A stretch of 64,000 nucleotides of DNA from Eupeodes corollae (Eukaryota > Arthropoda > Insecta > Diptera > Syrphidae), in NCBI RefSeq assembly GCF_945859685.1, contig NC_079147.1, positions 80,716,315 to 80,780,314 of the forward strand, given 5' to 3'. The notes below the pieces were generated by a model that was not told the origin of the DNA, ran no database searches, and saw only the letters and a list, made by a program, of their open reading frames with translations. Each line of letters begins with the position of its first letter. Position 1 is the first letter of the stretch. Made by a program: the position numbers and the translations under genes. Positions 10,651 to 22,110 of the stretch are shown here, piece by piece.

Positions 10651-10669
10651 TGGTCCTTCGAGCCGGATT
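10651..10669 (+). other. primer-binding site, complementary to tRNA-Tyr 3' end
   Basis: TGGTCCTTCGAGCCGGATT lies six bases after the 5' LTR. Its complement ends CGGCTCGAAGGACCA, which matches the 3' end of insect tRNA-Tyr (acceptor stem pairing with 5' CCTTCGA). This is from memory of the tRNA, not a search. Confidence 0.8.
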
Positions 10670-11021
10670 AAGTGAACAATTTCTTAATTTAAAGACAATC
10701 GTGTTTCTGAAATTCGTGAAATTAAAACTATAAAAAGTATTAAAGACTACGTCGAATTACATACATATATGTATGGATGAAATGATGTGATGTTTTTTAT
10801 ATATATGTAATCCGTAGCTCTATAATACTTGGTAGTGCTATTACATATATTTATTTTTTGTGCAGTACCTACGATTTATCGAACATTGAATCAATAACGG
10901 TACAGGTTAATTAAAACTGTTTTGCACACGTTTCTGCATAAACATACGAACTCATACGAACATATTAATTTTTTTTTGTTTGGTTTTAAATCATTTAATC
11001 GAAAATTGAATTATAACTGCG

Positions 11022-14000
11022 ATGGCAAGTGCATTAAAAGTTAAGTGCGGTAATGCAAAAGGGCGCTTAACTCGGGCGGCAGCATTTGCAGAAGCGATTG
11101 ATGAATCTATAACAATCGAAATGCTTGAGATTCGGTTAAATAAACTCGAGACCACATGGTCTGAATATTCATCTCTTCATAACGAAATTCTTGAAAAAGC
11201 TGAAGATGAAGAAGTTAGTGAATTAGAATCTGAATTTTCGGAATACGAATTAAAATATTTTGTTTCAAATGCCGAGCTCGTTAAAGCCATTCGCGATAGG
11301 GAAAAAACTTCCACCAAACCAGTGGAAGTTCTTGATAATTCTTCTGCGTTTAATCGCTTAGCTGAGCAACAATCAGCCTTTCTCGAAAAAATTAATTCGT
11401 CTTCGCCATCGTCAAATAATTCCAATACTTCTAAACTTCCGACAATCGTTGTGCCACCATTCAGTGGATGTTATAAAGATTGGCCTTCGTTCAGGGACAT
11501 ATATCTGGGTTCAGTCGACACTAAGGTGAATCTTAGTCCGACCCATAAATTTCATTACTTGAAATCCTATCTGCGTGATGACGCAGCCAATCTTATAAAA
11601 CATTTGAAAATAAATGACGCAAATTATTCGGAAGCTTGGGATCGCTTAGAAAGACGGTACGATCGAAGCCAATTGATAGTTCAATCTTTTATTGAAACTT
11701 TTTTGTCACTTCCTACTGCAAATAACTCTAATGTTCAAACTTTAAGAAAAATTTCTGACGGTGCCGATGAAGTTGTGCGTGGTCTTAGTGCGTTGGATAA
11801 GACAGGTCGTGACCCTTGGCTCATTTATTTATTGTTAAACAAACTTGATTCGGACACCAAGCAAGCTTGGGCAGAGAATATCGGTTCTCGGGAAGACGTT
11901 ACTATAGTCGAATTACTAGACTTTTTAGAACTACGGTGCAATGCCTTTGAGGCTTGTCAATCACTTTCCAGTCGGTCGGGTTCATCGCGTACAAAGCAAT
12001 CAAACAATATTCGAGCTCATCTTGCTGGGCCTTCAGACTCAATTTCGAAATCCAAATGCCCAATGTGTCAAGACAATCATGTCCTTACTCAGTGTACAAA
12101 ATTCGTCGCGTTAGACATTGACTCTCGTCGAAGTTTTGCGAAGACAAACTCGCTTTGTTTTAATTGTCTTAAAGCTGGACATTCATCGCAAAAATGTTTT
12201 TCTACTTTTCGCTGTCGGGTGTGTAGATCACGCCACCATTCGTTGGTGCATCCTGATGATGCAGCAAATACAAATCAAGTTTCGTTAACGGGTTCTTCTA
12301 ACCAAACTCAATCTTCGTCATCAACCTCCGCTCAATCCAACACCACCGAATCGCTCGTTAGTAATCATTCGCTTGATGTTAGTCGTCCTAAGAAAACTCT
12401 TTTACCAACTATCTTGGCTAGAATTCAAGACAATCAAGGAAATCTGATAGACTGTCGTGTTCTTTTAGATTCCGGGTCACAGTCTACATTCATTGTTGAA
12501 TCTTTCGCTCAAAGACTCGGTTATCATCGTAAGCATTCAAGAATTCCTATCCTCGGTCTATCGTCGACTGAAGTTGGATATACAAAGGGCCTCATCTCAC
12601 TAAATCTTCGTTCTCGTGTCAATTCTTCTCACTTATTCGTTGATGCCTTTATACTCGATAAATTAACTTCAAACTTACCAACCAAATTGATAGATGTTTC
12701 CTCCTGGTCTCATATTCAAAACCTCGACCTTGCTGATCCTACTTTCAATGTCGCCGCCCCAATCGATGTTCTTCTCGGTGGTGACAAACTTTGGAGCATT
12801 CTCAAAGATGGACAAATTCGAGGTCCCAATGGATGCCCAATCGCACAACGCACTTCGTTTGGATGGGTCATAACCGGACAATTTTTTGAACCAGAGGAAT
12901 CGAACCATTTTATCTCATTTCACTCTTTACTCGATTTAAGTAATTTGATGCAACGTTTCTGGGAAGTTGAAGAGGTTTTCCCAGCAAACAGTTCTATCGT
13001 TTTCGACCAGGCCGAAGAACATTTTCAACTGACTTTCTCTCGATCTCCTGACAGGAAGTATGTTGTTCACCTTCCTTTTAAAACTCCAAATCCATCTTTC
13101 AAAAATACTCTTTCGCTCGCTGTTTCTCGCCTATTCGCAATGGAACGTCGGTTCGCTCAAAATTCGAAACTGAGAGACTTGTATTCTGATTTCATGCGGG
13201 AATATATCGGCTTAGGCCACATGATTCGAATTCCTCGTGACGAAATTAAGTGTTCTAACGGTAGATGTTTTTATCTACCACACCACGCGGTGCTAAAACC
13301 AGACAGTTCGTCTACTAAATTGCGTGTCGTTTTTGATGGCTCTGCCAAAGACTCCACTGGTAACTCGTTGAACAATGCATTGTTGATAGGCCCTCCTATT
13401 CAACGGGACTTAATAGGTGTTTGCTTGCGGTTTCGACAACATCCCTTCGTTTTTACTGCCGACGTCGTAAAAATGTTCCGTCAAATCTGGGTAGATGACT
13501 CCGATTGCGATTACCAACGCATTGTTTGGCGCGACTCTCCCTCAAAGGAAATCGAACATTTTCGGTTACGCACTGTAACATATGGTACAGCTTCCGCTCC
13601 GTTTTTGTCAGTTCGGGTTCTGAAGCAGCTTGCTGAGGACTATAAATCAGAATTCCCGAATGCAGCGCGTGTTCTACTGGAAGACGTATACGTGGATGAC
13701 GTTATGACGGGAGCAAAGTCACCCAAAGACCTTATCGAATTGAAATCCGAATTAGTCACTCTTCTTTCCATGGCCAACCTTGAGCTGCGGAAATGGAGCT
13801 CCAATTGTTGGCCACTCCTAGCTTCTCTTCCTAAAGAGCAATGTGAATACTCTTTTTACGACACTGAACGTTCAAATTCGTATATTAAGGTGCTTGGAAT
13901 GCATTGGAATCCATCAAACGATGAATATTCCTTTCGCATCTCGAAGTCTCTTCCAACCATTTCATTGACAAGGCGTTCGCTGTTGTCTGAAGTATCACGA

Positions 14001-14597
14001 ATATTCGATCCGTTAGGACTGTTGGCACCCTCAGTTGTACTTTTCAAAATGCTCTTTCAGGAACTCTGGTCATCGAAGTTAAAGTTGGGATGGGACGACC
14101 CGTTGCCTCCAGAGTTAGCTGATCGTTGGGATAAATATCGGAAGGAAATCTGGTTTTTTGAGCAAGTCCAAATACCCAGAAACTTGTTTACCTCTTCCTT
14201 CGATGACATTGAACTGCATGGCTTCTGCGATGCATCCACGCTCGCTTATGGTGCCGTCCTGTACACTCGCTGTAAAGTTGCTGAAGGAAAGTACAACATA
14301 ACAATTGTCGCTGCCAAGACCAAAGTTGCTCCGTTAAAACCGGTGTCCATTCCACGTCTAGAGCTGTGTGGGGCCTTGCTGCTGACTCGCTTGTTAAGTC
14401 TTGTTAAATCGTCGTTTTCGTACAAATTCACAAACATAGTGGCTTGGTGCGATTCCGAGATCGTTTTACACTGGCTATCATCTCCTCCTCGTCGCTGGTG
14501 CAGCTATTCTCGAAACTACTCCAAGAAGTTGCTGGCGTCATATTCGCTCCGAGTCAAATCCAGCAGATTGTGCGTCGCGCGGTGTGCTTCCATCTGA
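11022..14597 (+). CDS. BEL/Pao gag-protease-RT-RNase H polyprotein (1,191 codons before frameshift)
   Basis: The ATG at 11022 is the first in frame after the leader. The gag part (DUF1759-like) covers about residues 1-330. A cysteine-rich region follows at about 345-405, with CPMC-DNHVLTQC and the knuckle CFNCLKAGHSSQKC. The aspartic protease carries LLDSGSQSTF near 482. The BEL-type RT has FVFTADVVKMFRQIW near 810 and the catalytic YVDDVMTG near 890. RNase H starts with HGFCDASTLAYGAV near 1066 and AWCDSEIVLHWL near 1142. The frame is then lost at about 14500-14530 and the last ~30 residues before 14597 are out-of-frame read-through. Translation of integrase from this copy would need the shift to be bypassed. 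Confidence 0.92.
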   Translation: MASALKVKCGNAKGRLTRAAAFAEAIDESITIEMLEIRLNKLETTWSEYSSLHNEILEKAEDEEVSELESEFSEYELKYFVSNAELVKAIRDREKTSTKPVEVLDNSSAFNRLAEQQSAFLEKINSSSPSSNNSNTSKLPTIVVPPFSGCYKDWPSFRDIYLGSVDTKVNLSPTHKFHYLKSYLRDDAANLIKHLKINDANYSEAWDRLERRYDRSQLIVQSFIETFLSLPTANNSNVQTLRKISDGADEVVRGLSALDKTGRDPWLIYLLLNKLDSDTKQAWAENIGSREDVTIVELLDFLELRCNAFEACQSLSSRSGSSRTKQSNNIRAHLAGPSDSISKSKCPMCQDNHVLTQCTKFVALDIDSRRSFAKTNSLCFNCLKAGHSSQKCFSTFRCRVCRSRHHSLVHPDDAANTNQVSLTGSSNQTQSSSSTSAQSNTTESLVSNHSLDVSRPKKTLLPTILARIQDNQGNLIDCRVLLDSGSQSTFIVESFAQRLGYHRKHSRIPILGLSSTEVGYTKGLISLNLRSRVNSSHLFVDAFILDKLTSNLPTKLIDVSSWSHIQNLDLADPTFNVAAPIDVLLGGDKLWSILKDGQIRGPNGCPIAQRTSFGWVITGQFFEPEESNHFISFHSLLDLSNLMQRFWEVEEVFPANSSIVFDQAEEHFQLTFSRSPDRKYVVHLPFKTPNPSFKNTLSLAVSRLFAMERRFAQNSKLRDLYSDFMREYIGLGHMIRIPRDEIKCSNGRCFYLPHHAVLKPDSSSTKLRVVFDGSAKDSTGNSLNNALLIGPPIQRDLIGVCLRFRQHPFVFTADVVKMFRQIWVDDSDCDYQRIVWRDSPSKEIEHFRLRTVTYGTASAPFLSVRVLKQLAEDYKSEFPNAARVLLEDVYVDDVMTGAKSPKDLIELKSELVTLLSMANLELRKWSSNCWPLLASLPKEQCEYSFYDTERSNSYIKVLGMHWNPSNDEYSFRISKSLPTISLTRRSLLSEVSRIFDPLGLLAPSVVLFKMLFQELWSSKLKLGWDDPLPPELADRWDKYRKEIWFFEQVQIPRNLFTSSFDDIELHGFCDASTLAYGAVLYTRCKVAEGKYNITIVAAKTKVAPLKPVSIPRLELCGALLLTRLLSLVKSSFSYKFTNIVAWCDSEIVLHWLSSPPRRWCSYSRNYSKKLLASYSLRVKSSRLCVARCASI

Positions 14598-16251
14598 ACT
14601 CCCAAATCATCATCTCTGGTGGACTGGTCCAGCCTGGCTATCACTGGAAGAATGCCAATGGCCAAAGTCGAAATTCACCACTCTTCAATCGGACGATAGC
14701 GATCTTCTACTCGAAACGAGACAATCTCCTCGTCAAGTTCTTCTCATAGGACCTAACAATTTTGATGTTATTGATCACATAATCATCAAAATTTCCTCTT
14801 GGGATCGCATGCAACGTATTCTCGGATATGTAATTCGGTTCATCTTCAATTATCTCAGCGAACCATCAAATCGTCGAACCTCATACCTCACAACAAAGGA
14901 ACTTTTCATCGCCAAAACAACTCTCATTAAATCGATCCAACTAAAATCATTCAGTGACGATATTCACGCCCTTAAATCTAAAAATCAATTGCCCCTGAAA
15001 TCCAAACTGCTCAAATATTCCCCATTTCTCGATAATAAAGGTCTGCTTAGAGTAGGAGGAAGAATTAAAAATGCCAATATATCTTTTAACATTAAACATC
15101 CTTATATTCTTCCAGCTAATGACTTTTCTCATTTTATTATAGAAGATATTCATAAGAAAAACTTACATCCTGGAGTTTCCGCAACGTTCGCAATCGTTAG
15201 ACAGCAGTACTGGATCTTGGGTTCTCGAAATCTCACCAGAAAGATTGTTTTCAAGTGCACTACATGCTTTAAATTGCGAAAAACAACTTCTTCGCAGCTA
15301 ATGGGTGACTTACCATCGCAACGCGTATCACAAAGCCGTCCTTTTTCACACACTGGGTGTGACTATGCTGGGCCGCTTTGCATTAAGCTGTCCAGAGGTC
15401 GAAATCCAAAAACTTCAAAGGCATATATCTGTCTATTTGTGTGTATGGCTACGAAGGCTATACATTTGGAGCTAGTGAGTGATTTGACCTCTGACGCATT
15501 TCTCGCAGCTTTTCGTCGATTCGTTTCCCGGCGTGGACTTTGTTCGAATGTGTATTCGGATAATGGAACCAACTTCCAAGGTGCACGTCGGTGCTTGAAC
15601 GAGATGCACAAGTTAGTCATATCAGAAGCATACAACGAGGCTGTTGCAACATCACTTGCGAAGGACAATGTAACCTGGAACTTTATCCCTCCATCGTCCC
15701 CTCACTTTGGTGGATTGTGGGAGGCTGGAGTAAAGTCGGTAAAGTGTCATTTGCGACGAGTAATTGGAGCATCCATCCTTACATTTGAAGAAATGTATAC
15801 GGTGCTCACTCAAATTGAAGCTGTCTTAAATTCTCGCCCTCTTTGTGTGATTTCAGATAATGAATTAAATCCATTAACACCCGCTCACTTTCTTATAGGT
15901 GAACCATTTACTGCTGTCCCAGAGCCAACAACGCTGTCCACGCCTTTAAATCGCTTGTCGCACTGGAACCATCTACAAAATATGGTACAAGGCTTCTGGA
16001 AACGGTGGCATGTGGAATATATCACCACCCTACAAGAACGATCGAAATGGAAGACGGCAACTCCGAATCTCAAACCAGGGGACTTGGTAATAATTAAAGA
16101 ACCAAACCTTCCGCCAACTAAGTGGCTTCTTGGCAAAATCGAAGCAGCAACCCAAGGGACTGATGGCCGAGTACGAGTTGCTACTGTAAAGACGAACGGT
16201 GGAACATTTGTTCGTCCAATTACCAAACTTGCCCTACTACCCATATCCTGA
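14533..16251 (+). pseudogene. BEL/Pao integrase part of pol, out of frame with the upstream part
   Basis: This frame resumes as WRHIRSESNPADCASRG, the usual end of BEL RNase H, and has no start codon of its own, so it is the continuation of gag-pol after a frameshift. It holds the integrase zinc-binding region (HPGVSATFAIVRQQYWI, then CTTCFKLR) and the catalytic core with Asp in HTGCDYAGPL, Asp in YSDNGTNFQG and Glu in PHFGGLWEAG. A C-terminal DUF5641-like region follows, with WKRWHVEYI, LKPGDLVIIKE and a stop at 16251. No other stop is present. The small deletion causing the shift could be real or a sequencing/assembly error. Confidence 0.9.
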
Positions 16252-16259
16252 AACTCGTT

Positions 16260-16274
16260 CCAGGGGGGCCGGGA
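16260..16274 (+). other. polypurine tract of the BEL/Pao element
   Basis: CCAGGGGGGCCGGGA directly precedes the 3' LTR (TGTTC at 16275). It is the expected plus-strand primer. Confidence 0.8.
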
Positions 16275-16763
16275 TGTTCTGGACTAAACAACCTAAATCT
16301 AACTTGCCTTAAAAATCATTCATTCAAATTTATCAAAATTATCAATTATAATTTTTATTCATAATTACCAAACATTACAAATCATACACTATGAATTCTT
16401 CTTAAAATTTAACTCAAATCAAAACTGTAACTTATTTTTTTGCTAACTTGAAATCTAATGTAAAACTGTTGTTTGTATTTGAAAGCACAGTAACTTAATT
16501 TTCGCTCTTCTTTTTGTGCGTATATTCGTTGCACCTGCAAGCATAAAATATTTCAAAGCATCTTCCCTTTTTGAAGCGAACCACCAAACAGAGCAGACCT
16601 TTCTTGGAGCTGGTAACAATTATCGAATTAAATAAACATTTATATTACATATGAACTTATTATCGTTGCCTTTACATTCTGTGCATTTTGTATGGGAAGA
16701 TTTTCTGCTCGGGCTTCGCTGTGAATCATCATCATTAAAATTACAGTCCACTATTCCTAAACA
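16275..16763 (+). repeat. 3' LTR of the BEL/Pao element
   Basis: 489 bp, the same as 10156-10644, followed by the target duplication ACCAC. Confidence 0.93.
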
Positions 16764-16768
16764 ACCAC

Positions 16769-17110
16769 AAAGAAAGAACTCAAACGCTGTCAAATCACAT
16801 GTTTAATGATTCGTGCAGAAGAGCCATTGTTTCATTCATTGCAGTCACACTTTGTAGTTGCATTGGTTTTTAGACAATCATTCTTGGATTATCAATCATC
16901 CAAATGCATTCAATGACGATTCTCACGAAGTGCACGATATGCATTTTGATTTTAACGACCTTTTTAAAATAAGCTTGAATAACTTGGATGCGTTGCTCGA
17001 TTGTGTATTTTTCCATGGTTCAAATTAAGTTAGCCTGAAATTGAGAAATGTCAAATGAAATTCAAACAAAAACTTGACGTTTAGGCGTGGTTCACATTCG
17101 ACCTTTTGAA
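16769..17110 (-). pseudogene. second mariner-like remnant, N-terminal part
   Basis: The minus strand begins at an ATG near 17017 with MEKYTIEQRIQVIQAYF, the standard opening of one mariner group, then degenerates. It resumes as CDLTAFEFFLCG right at the BEL junction. Most of the catalytic domain is deleted. Sequence near 17085-17110 may be the terminal repeat. The C-terminal part is at 9889-10155. Confidence 0.75.
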
Positions 17111-18967
17111 ATTTCAATACTTTCAATCTACCCACGATTTTGTACAGTATTTTTCTATACATAGCTGTTTAGGGCTTCATATTCATTAGTATACTTGTCA
17201 AATTTGCTGTAGCGGTTATTTTCGACCTATATCGAAATGAAGCTTCTGGAATAACAATTTTGTATGCCAATAATAGCTGAAACACAAAAACGCTTCAGCT
17301 TAGGCTTCACCAGAAGTTTACGAGTTCACCCATAGGAATTGAATGCATGCCATCACAATAATGAAGCTTCGACCTTAGGTTTCATTTGACAATCGTAAGG
17401 AAAAAAACGTAATGTAACTTAATGTGACTCCAAACGGAAACTCCAGTTCAAATTTTGCTGAACATTTGCTTCGTCTGACAGCTCAACAGCTGTAAAAAGT
17501 CAACAAACAAAATACATTTGCTTTTGGAGAGATTCCCATTGGTTTTTATAGGCTGTGTAAGCTACTTAAGCGATAAATTTGATTATTAAGATTTTTAAAC
17601 TCAAGTTTTTTTTATTTTGAGAAAAAATAACTTCTGCTAATGACAGAAGTTCCATTTTAGAAATGGCATATTGGAAGTGTCGTTCAAAGCAACCTCGAAG
17701 CAGGCCCAACGTAATACAGACGAAGGCAAAGCTAGAGCGTGTTTGTGTTTCAGCCATAATTGGTTTCATAAAACCAATAATTTAACTGTAAAAATGCGTA
17801 CGGCCCTTTAATTGATTTTTTGACAGCTGGCCTATTAAAATTACTCTTAGTTCTTGTCTGTGTTTCCGGTTCCTACTTAAACTCATGGTGAACTAATAGA
17901 AGATGTGAATTATAAGAGGCTCTACATACTAAAAAGATCTCTCATTTTCAAATTTCCATCTAATTCAACATTTACGGGGTAGGCCGCATGAAACCTTTAA
18001 ACAATGCTTAATGCGGCCCTGTATGACACGAGACCCGAGGTTAAAGGGGTATTATTCTATTGAATGTCTACTTATTCAGGTCTTGCGTTTATTTCGCCTC
18101 ACTCTTTCATTTCTCGGAACTGTGCTTTGAAATAAATCGTTCAATTGGCCAACTGAGTTGATAATGAAGTAAAAATATTCAACACCATCGTTAAGAATCA
18201 TATGACGTTTATTGTGACGTCAAAAGTATCTAAATCAACCACTACCGCTTATTTAAACAAATGGAAAATTTGTGAGGTCTGTTGTTGGATGGATGATTTG
18301 CTGTGTCGGTCTCGCTATAGTGGATTGCTTGGTCGGTGGTGCGGTCGGAGATGGAGACAAAATTTATTTGAATGCAAAATCAACTATAGAGGTCTTAGGG
18401 ATTTTCCATCAGAATAAATTTCAAAACATTGAAGAGGAGTTGAGTTGAAGTCTCTGGCGTTCAATTTAAAAATAATCACGCTGTTCTCCCACTCATCTTA
18501 TATTAGACAGATGAAAGCAAAGCATCCATGAAGCATGATAAAATCAGTCGCTTTTAAGTTAGAATTAGAATTGCGGCGGCCGGCGCTGCGGCTACCTGCA
18601 TAGAAAATTGCATTGAATGACTTCTATTAAAGTTTTGTTCAAATTCTTACATAAGACTCATTCAATTGTCTCCATCTCTCTATAAAAGATTCAATTTGAC
18701 AGAAGTTTATTGTGAAATTTTGTGTGATATTTTGTATTTGCGTGTTTGAAAACACAATAAAATTGGAGAGAAAATTCGTTCTGGTAAATTGATGGCAATA
18801 AAATAGTTTAAAGGGGGTTTTATTTATCTACTTGTTCTTTCTTTGTATTGAAGGGTTTGCTATGATAATTCGTACTTTTAATTATTTCAAATTTAAATAG
18901 AAATGCATAGTCGAAGCTCACGAACACTGGAATATAATAATGTGGATATATGATGCCCCTAATACCT
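17111..18967. other. no gene recognised
   Basis: AT-rich, with several scattered short runs of open frame but no domain I recognise. GC-richer islands near 18290-18350 and 18570 have no coding pattern I trust. Confidence 0.5.
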
Positions 18968-21900
18968 ACTTACTGAAGGTGGCACTACAGACCTTTGTGA
19001 ACTAGGGCCTCACCCAACAAACTTCTCCATCTAGCTCGGTCCCTAGCTAGATGTCTAAAGTTTCTCGCTCCAAGCTGGGTGAGGTCGCCTTCCACTTGTG
19101 CGTGGCACCTGAGCCGCGGTCTTCCTCTACTGCGCTGTCCTGTGGGTGCGGATTCGAAGACTTTCCGGGCCGGAACATTGGTTTCCACGCGCTCTTCGTG
19201 AACCAGCCATCTTAGTCGTTCTATCTTCTCCTCCACTCCCCTTTGATGCATACGGGACCGTAGATCACACGAAGAATTTTTCTCTCGTCCGCTTTTGTCA
19301 TAGTCCATGCTTCTGCGCCGTATAGCAGGACGGGGATGATGAGGGTCTTATATAGCAACACTCAATTGCTTTCTTAGTCCAAAGAAACAGCGGTTAGCAA
19401 GAGTTATTCTACGTTTGATCTCAGCGCTGGTGTTGTTTTCTGCGTTTACAGTTGAGACTGGGTAGACGACGTCCTTGACTACCTCAAAGTTACGTCTGTC
19501 GATGGTGACCTTTTGACCAAGACGTCGGTGTCGTATGTCCTTTCTTGGCCACAGCATGTACTTTATTTTGCCCTCATTAACCGTTAAACCAATTTCTGCC
19601 GCCTCTGCTTTATACTCACAAAAGCCCCATTGACATCACGTTGAGTTCTTCCGATTATGTCAATGTTATGAGCATATGCAAGAAATTGGTCAGACTTTTG
19701 AAAGATAGTGCCTCTAGTGTTGACGTGTGAGCTATGCACTATTCTTTCAAGCACGATGTTAAAAAAATCACATGACAGCGCATCACCTTGTCTAAAACCA
19801 TTTTTGACATCGAAAGGTTCTGTTAAGTTGTTTCCAACCTTTATGGAGCAGCGTGAATTCTACATCGTTATTCTGCACAAACGGATAAAATTGACAGGGA
19901 TGCCAAAACTAGACATCGCTCTATACAGCTCGTGCCTGTATATACTGTCATATGCGGACTTGAAACCGATGAAAAGATGGTGGATGTCGATTTGGTGTTC
20001 TTGGATTTTTTCCAGGATCTGCCGTGATGTGAAAATTTGATCGACTGTGGACTTTCCTGGTCAAAAACCACACTAATAAGGACCTATCAGGTTGTTGACG
20101 ATGTTAAGTAGACTAATTCCTCTATAGTTGGTGCAGTTTAGAGGGTTTACTTTTTTCAGGATCGGGAAAACAATACCGAGGTTCCATTCATCGGGCATGC
20201 TTTCTTCAGACCTTATCTTACAGATAAGTTGGTGCATGCTCCGAACCAACTTATCTCTAGCTGCTTAAAAGAGCTCGGCATTTCAGCTTAGATATGGCAA
20301 TCTTTACTTCGTCTAAGACTGGTTTGTTGGCTTTCGTCCTCTATGTTGATTGGATCATCCTGCCTGACAGCGGAATTCAGTTCGTCGTCGCCATTATACA
20401 GTCTGCAGAAGCGGTCCTTCCATATCTTCAGCATTGACTGCGGTTTCACTATGATGTTTCCACTTTCGTCTTTGCAGCCTTCGGTTATAGGTCTATGTAT
20501 CTGTGAATTTCGTTTCACTTGTTTATAAAACTTTCGAACTTCATTCCTGCTTTTAAACCTCTCAACATCTTCGACCGCACGTTTCTCATGCCTACTCTTT
20601 TTCCTTCTGAGAAGTCGGTATTCCTATCGCCTCTTCTGCTCATTAGAGCTCATGAGCAGCTCTCGTCCTTTTATGCAGCTCCGCGACGCTTTGCGTGCCT
20701 GTTGTTTGGCTGCATTTGCCTGCCGACATTCCTCATCAAACCAGGGGTGCCTTGTTGGTGGCTGTTTGAAACCCAGCACATTAGAGGCGGCTTCTCTGAT
20801 TGCATCTTGGCAATGTTGCCACTGGTTTTCGATACATTGTGTTGGCGGCGGAGAACTTCGAGAGTGGTTACTTGTAACTCGGTCGGAAAAGGATTTGGCG
20901 ATTGTAGCCGTTCGACGTTGTATCTTCTTCCAGCACCTCCCTGTTTTGCCTTGGGTCTTGAAATCCGAAGTGCTACCTTGGCTACAACGAGGTAGTGGTC
21001 CGAGTCGATGTTAGCTCCTCCGAAAGTTCGGACATCCATGATGCTGGAATCGTGTGTGGCGTCGATCGCAATATGGTTCCAAGTTCCTTTGTGGATGTTG
21101 AGGTGTGGAAAACGCTTACTGGCTACCATGACGTTTCGCCCCGCAGCAAAATCTATGAGCCTGAATCCGTTGTCAGAAGTGTTGTCGTTTAGGCTGTTTT
21201 TCCCGATTATTCCATCAAAGATTTCTTCGCTTCCTAGCTTGGCATTAAAATCGCCCAGGACAATTTTAATATCGTAGCTAGGACACTCTCATATGTTATG
21301 TCTAAGAGCTCGAAGTACATATCTTTGGTATTGTCATCTTTCTATTCTGTGTTGCATGTGCGCATATCAGGCTAATGTTGCCGAATTTAGCCTTGATGCG
21401 GATGGCCATGAGGCTTCTTGCCTAAGTCTGGCTAGAATGACAAAGCCGCATCCAAATAATCGCTTTTGGTTTTCCATTTTTACCCGGCCCATCCCATTGT
21501 ATTTTCTGGATGGCGGTGATGTCTGTTTTATAGCAGTCTAGGGCCTCCGATAATTCTTCGAGAGCACGTGGTCTGTTAAGGGACCTAACATTCCACGTAC
21601 AGATCCGAAGTTCGTTGTCCTTAATTCTTTTGCGTAGGTTGTTAATGGTAAATCCGTCCGTATCCGAGGCTGTTTGGTGCTTCGCAACTATGATGTTTTT
21701 ACGCGGACTGGAAGTCACCCCGACGGCAGAACCCCCAAACTGGAGGGCCAGGTCCTTAGTAAACCGCTTATTATAGGCCTTGGCTCCGAGTAAGTCGTAG
21801 AAGCCCTATAAGGTGTTCACTAAGTAGTTCAACCTTTCTGGAACTGTAGACGCCACCGTTGATTCTATTTAAGGAATTCCTCCGCTGCCGTCTGGATAAG

Positions 21901-22110
21901 GACAGGTGCCTTAGTGAAAACACCACTCCCTCCTCTCTCGTTTGCTGCCGCCAACAACTTTCCACTGCGGTTGGAACCCAATCTCCAGTTGAGGTACTAG
22001 GCACCCGATGTTCACCACATTGAGGTGAGAGTAGGAGTTGATAGTCAGAATTTGGTTTTGAGAAATACCTGTGGACGCTTGTGTGAATGCACATTTCTAC
22101 CATTTGAACA
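18968..22110 (-). pseudogene. RTE-clade LINE, nearly full length but decayed
   Basis: Read from right to left, a 5' UTR (22110-21720) matches 62470-62640. An endonuclease opening follows (ELRICTWNVRSLNRPRALEE, around 21620-21560) with GDFNAKLG and SDHYLVVAKVALR (around 21240-20970). Next come the linker (KFYKQVKRNSQIHRPITEG, around 20540-20450), RT blocks around 20300-19700, the VDNFVYLGS-like block and SAEIKRRITLANRCFFGLRKQL (around 19440-19360), and a C-terminal region rich in Arg (GRPRLRCHAQVEGDL, around 19140). The 3' end is GTCTGTAGTGCCACC and an AAGT-like tail near 18968. Stops and frameshifts are frequent. This family is often annotated in insects as craniofacial-development-protein-2-like because of its endonuclease. 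Confidence 0.82.

Larger units (their letters stand above)
10156..16763 (+). mobile_element. BEL/Pao LTR retrotransposon, nearly intact
   Basis: 6,608 bp with two 489-bp LTRs that look identical, TG...CA ends, and a perfect 5-bp target duplication ACCAC (10151-10155 and 16764-16768). A tRNA-Tyr primer site follows the 5' LTR and a purine tract precedes the 3' LTR. One gag-pol frame runs through gag, zinc knuckle, protease, RT and RNase H, then a frameshift leads into integrase. No envelope-like frame is present. It lies inside a decayed mariner. Identical LTRs mean a very recent insertion. Confidence 0.95.

Noticed and set aside
10651..10669. tRNA-Tyr gene
   Set aside because: Only the complement of the tRNA 3' end is present, next to an LTR; it is a primer site, and no cloverleaf was found.
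18202..18417. 72-codon frame on the plus strand
   Set aside because: No domain, and cysteine/arginine-rich text typical of a random GC-richer patch.
20519..21541. Plus-strand frames over the RTE LINE at 18968-22110
   Set aside because: Antisense shadows; the minus strand carries the endonuclease motifs.
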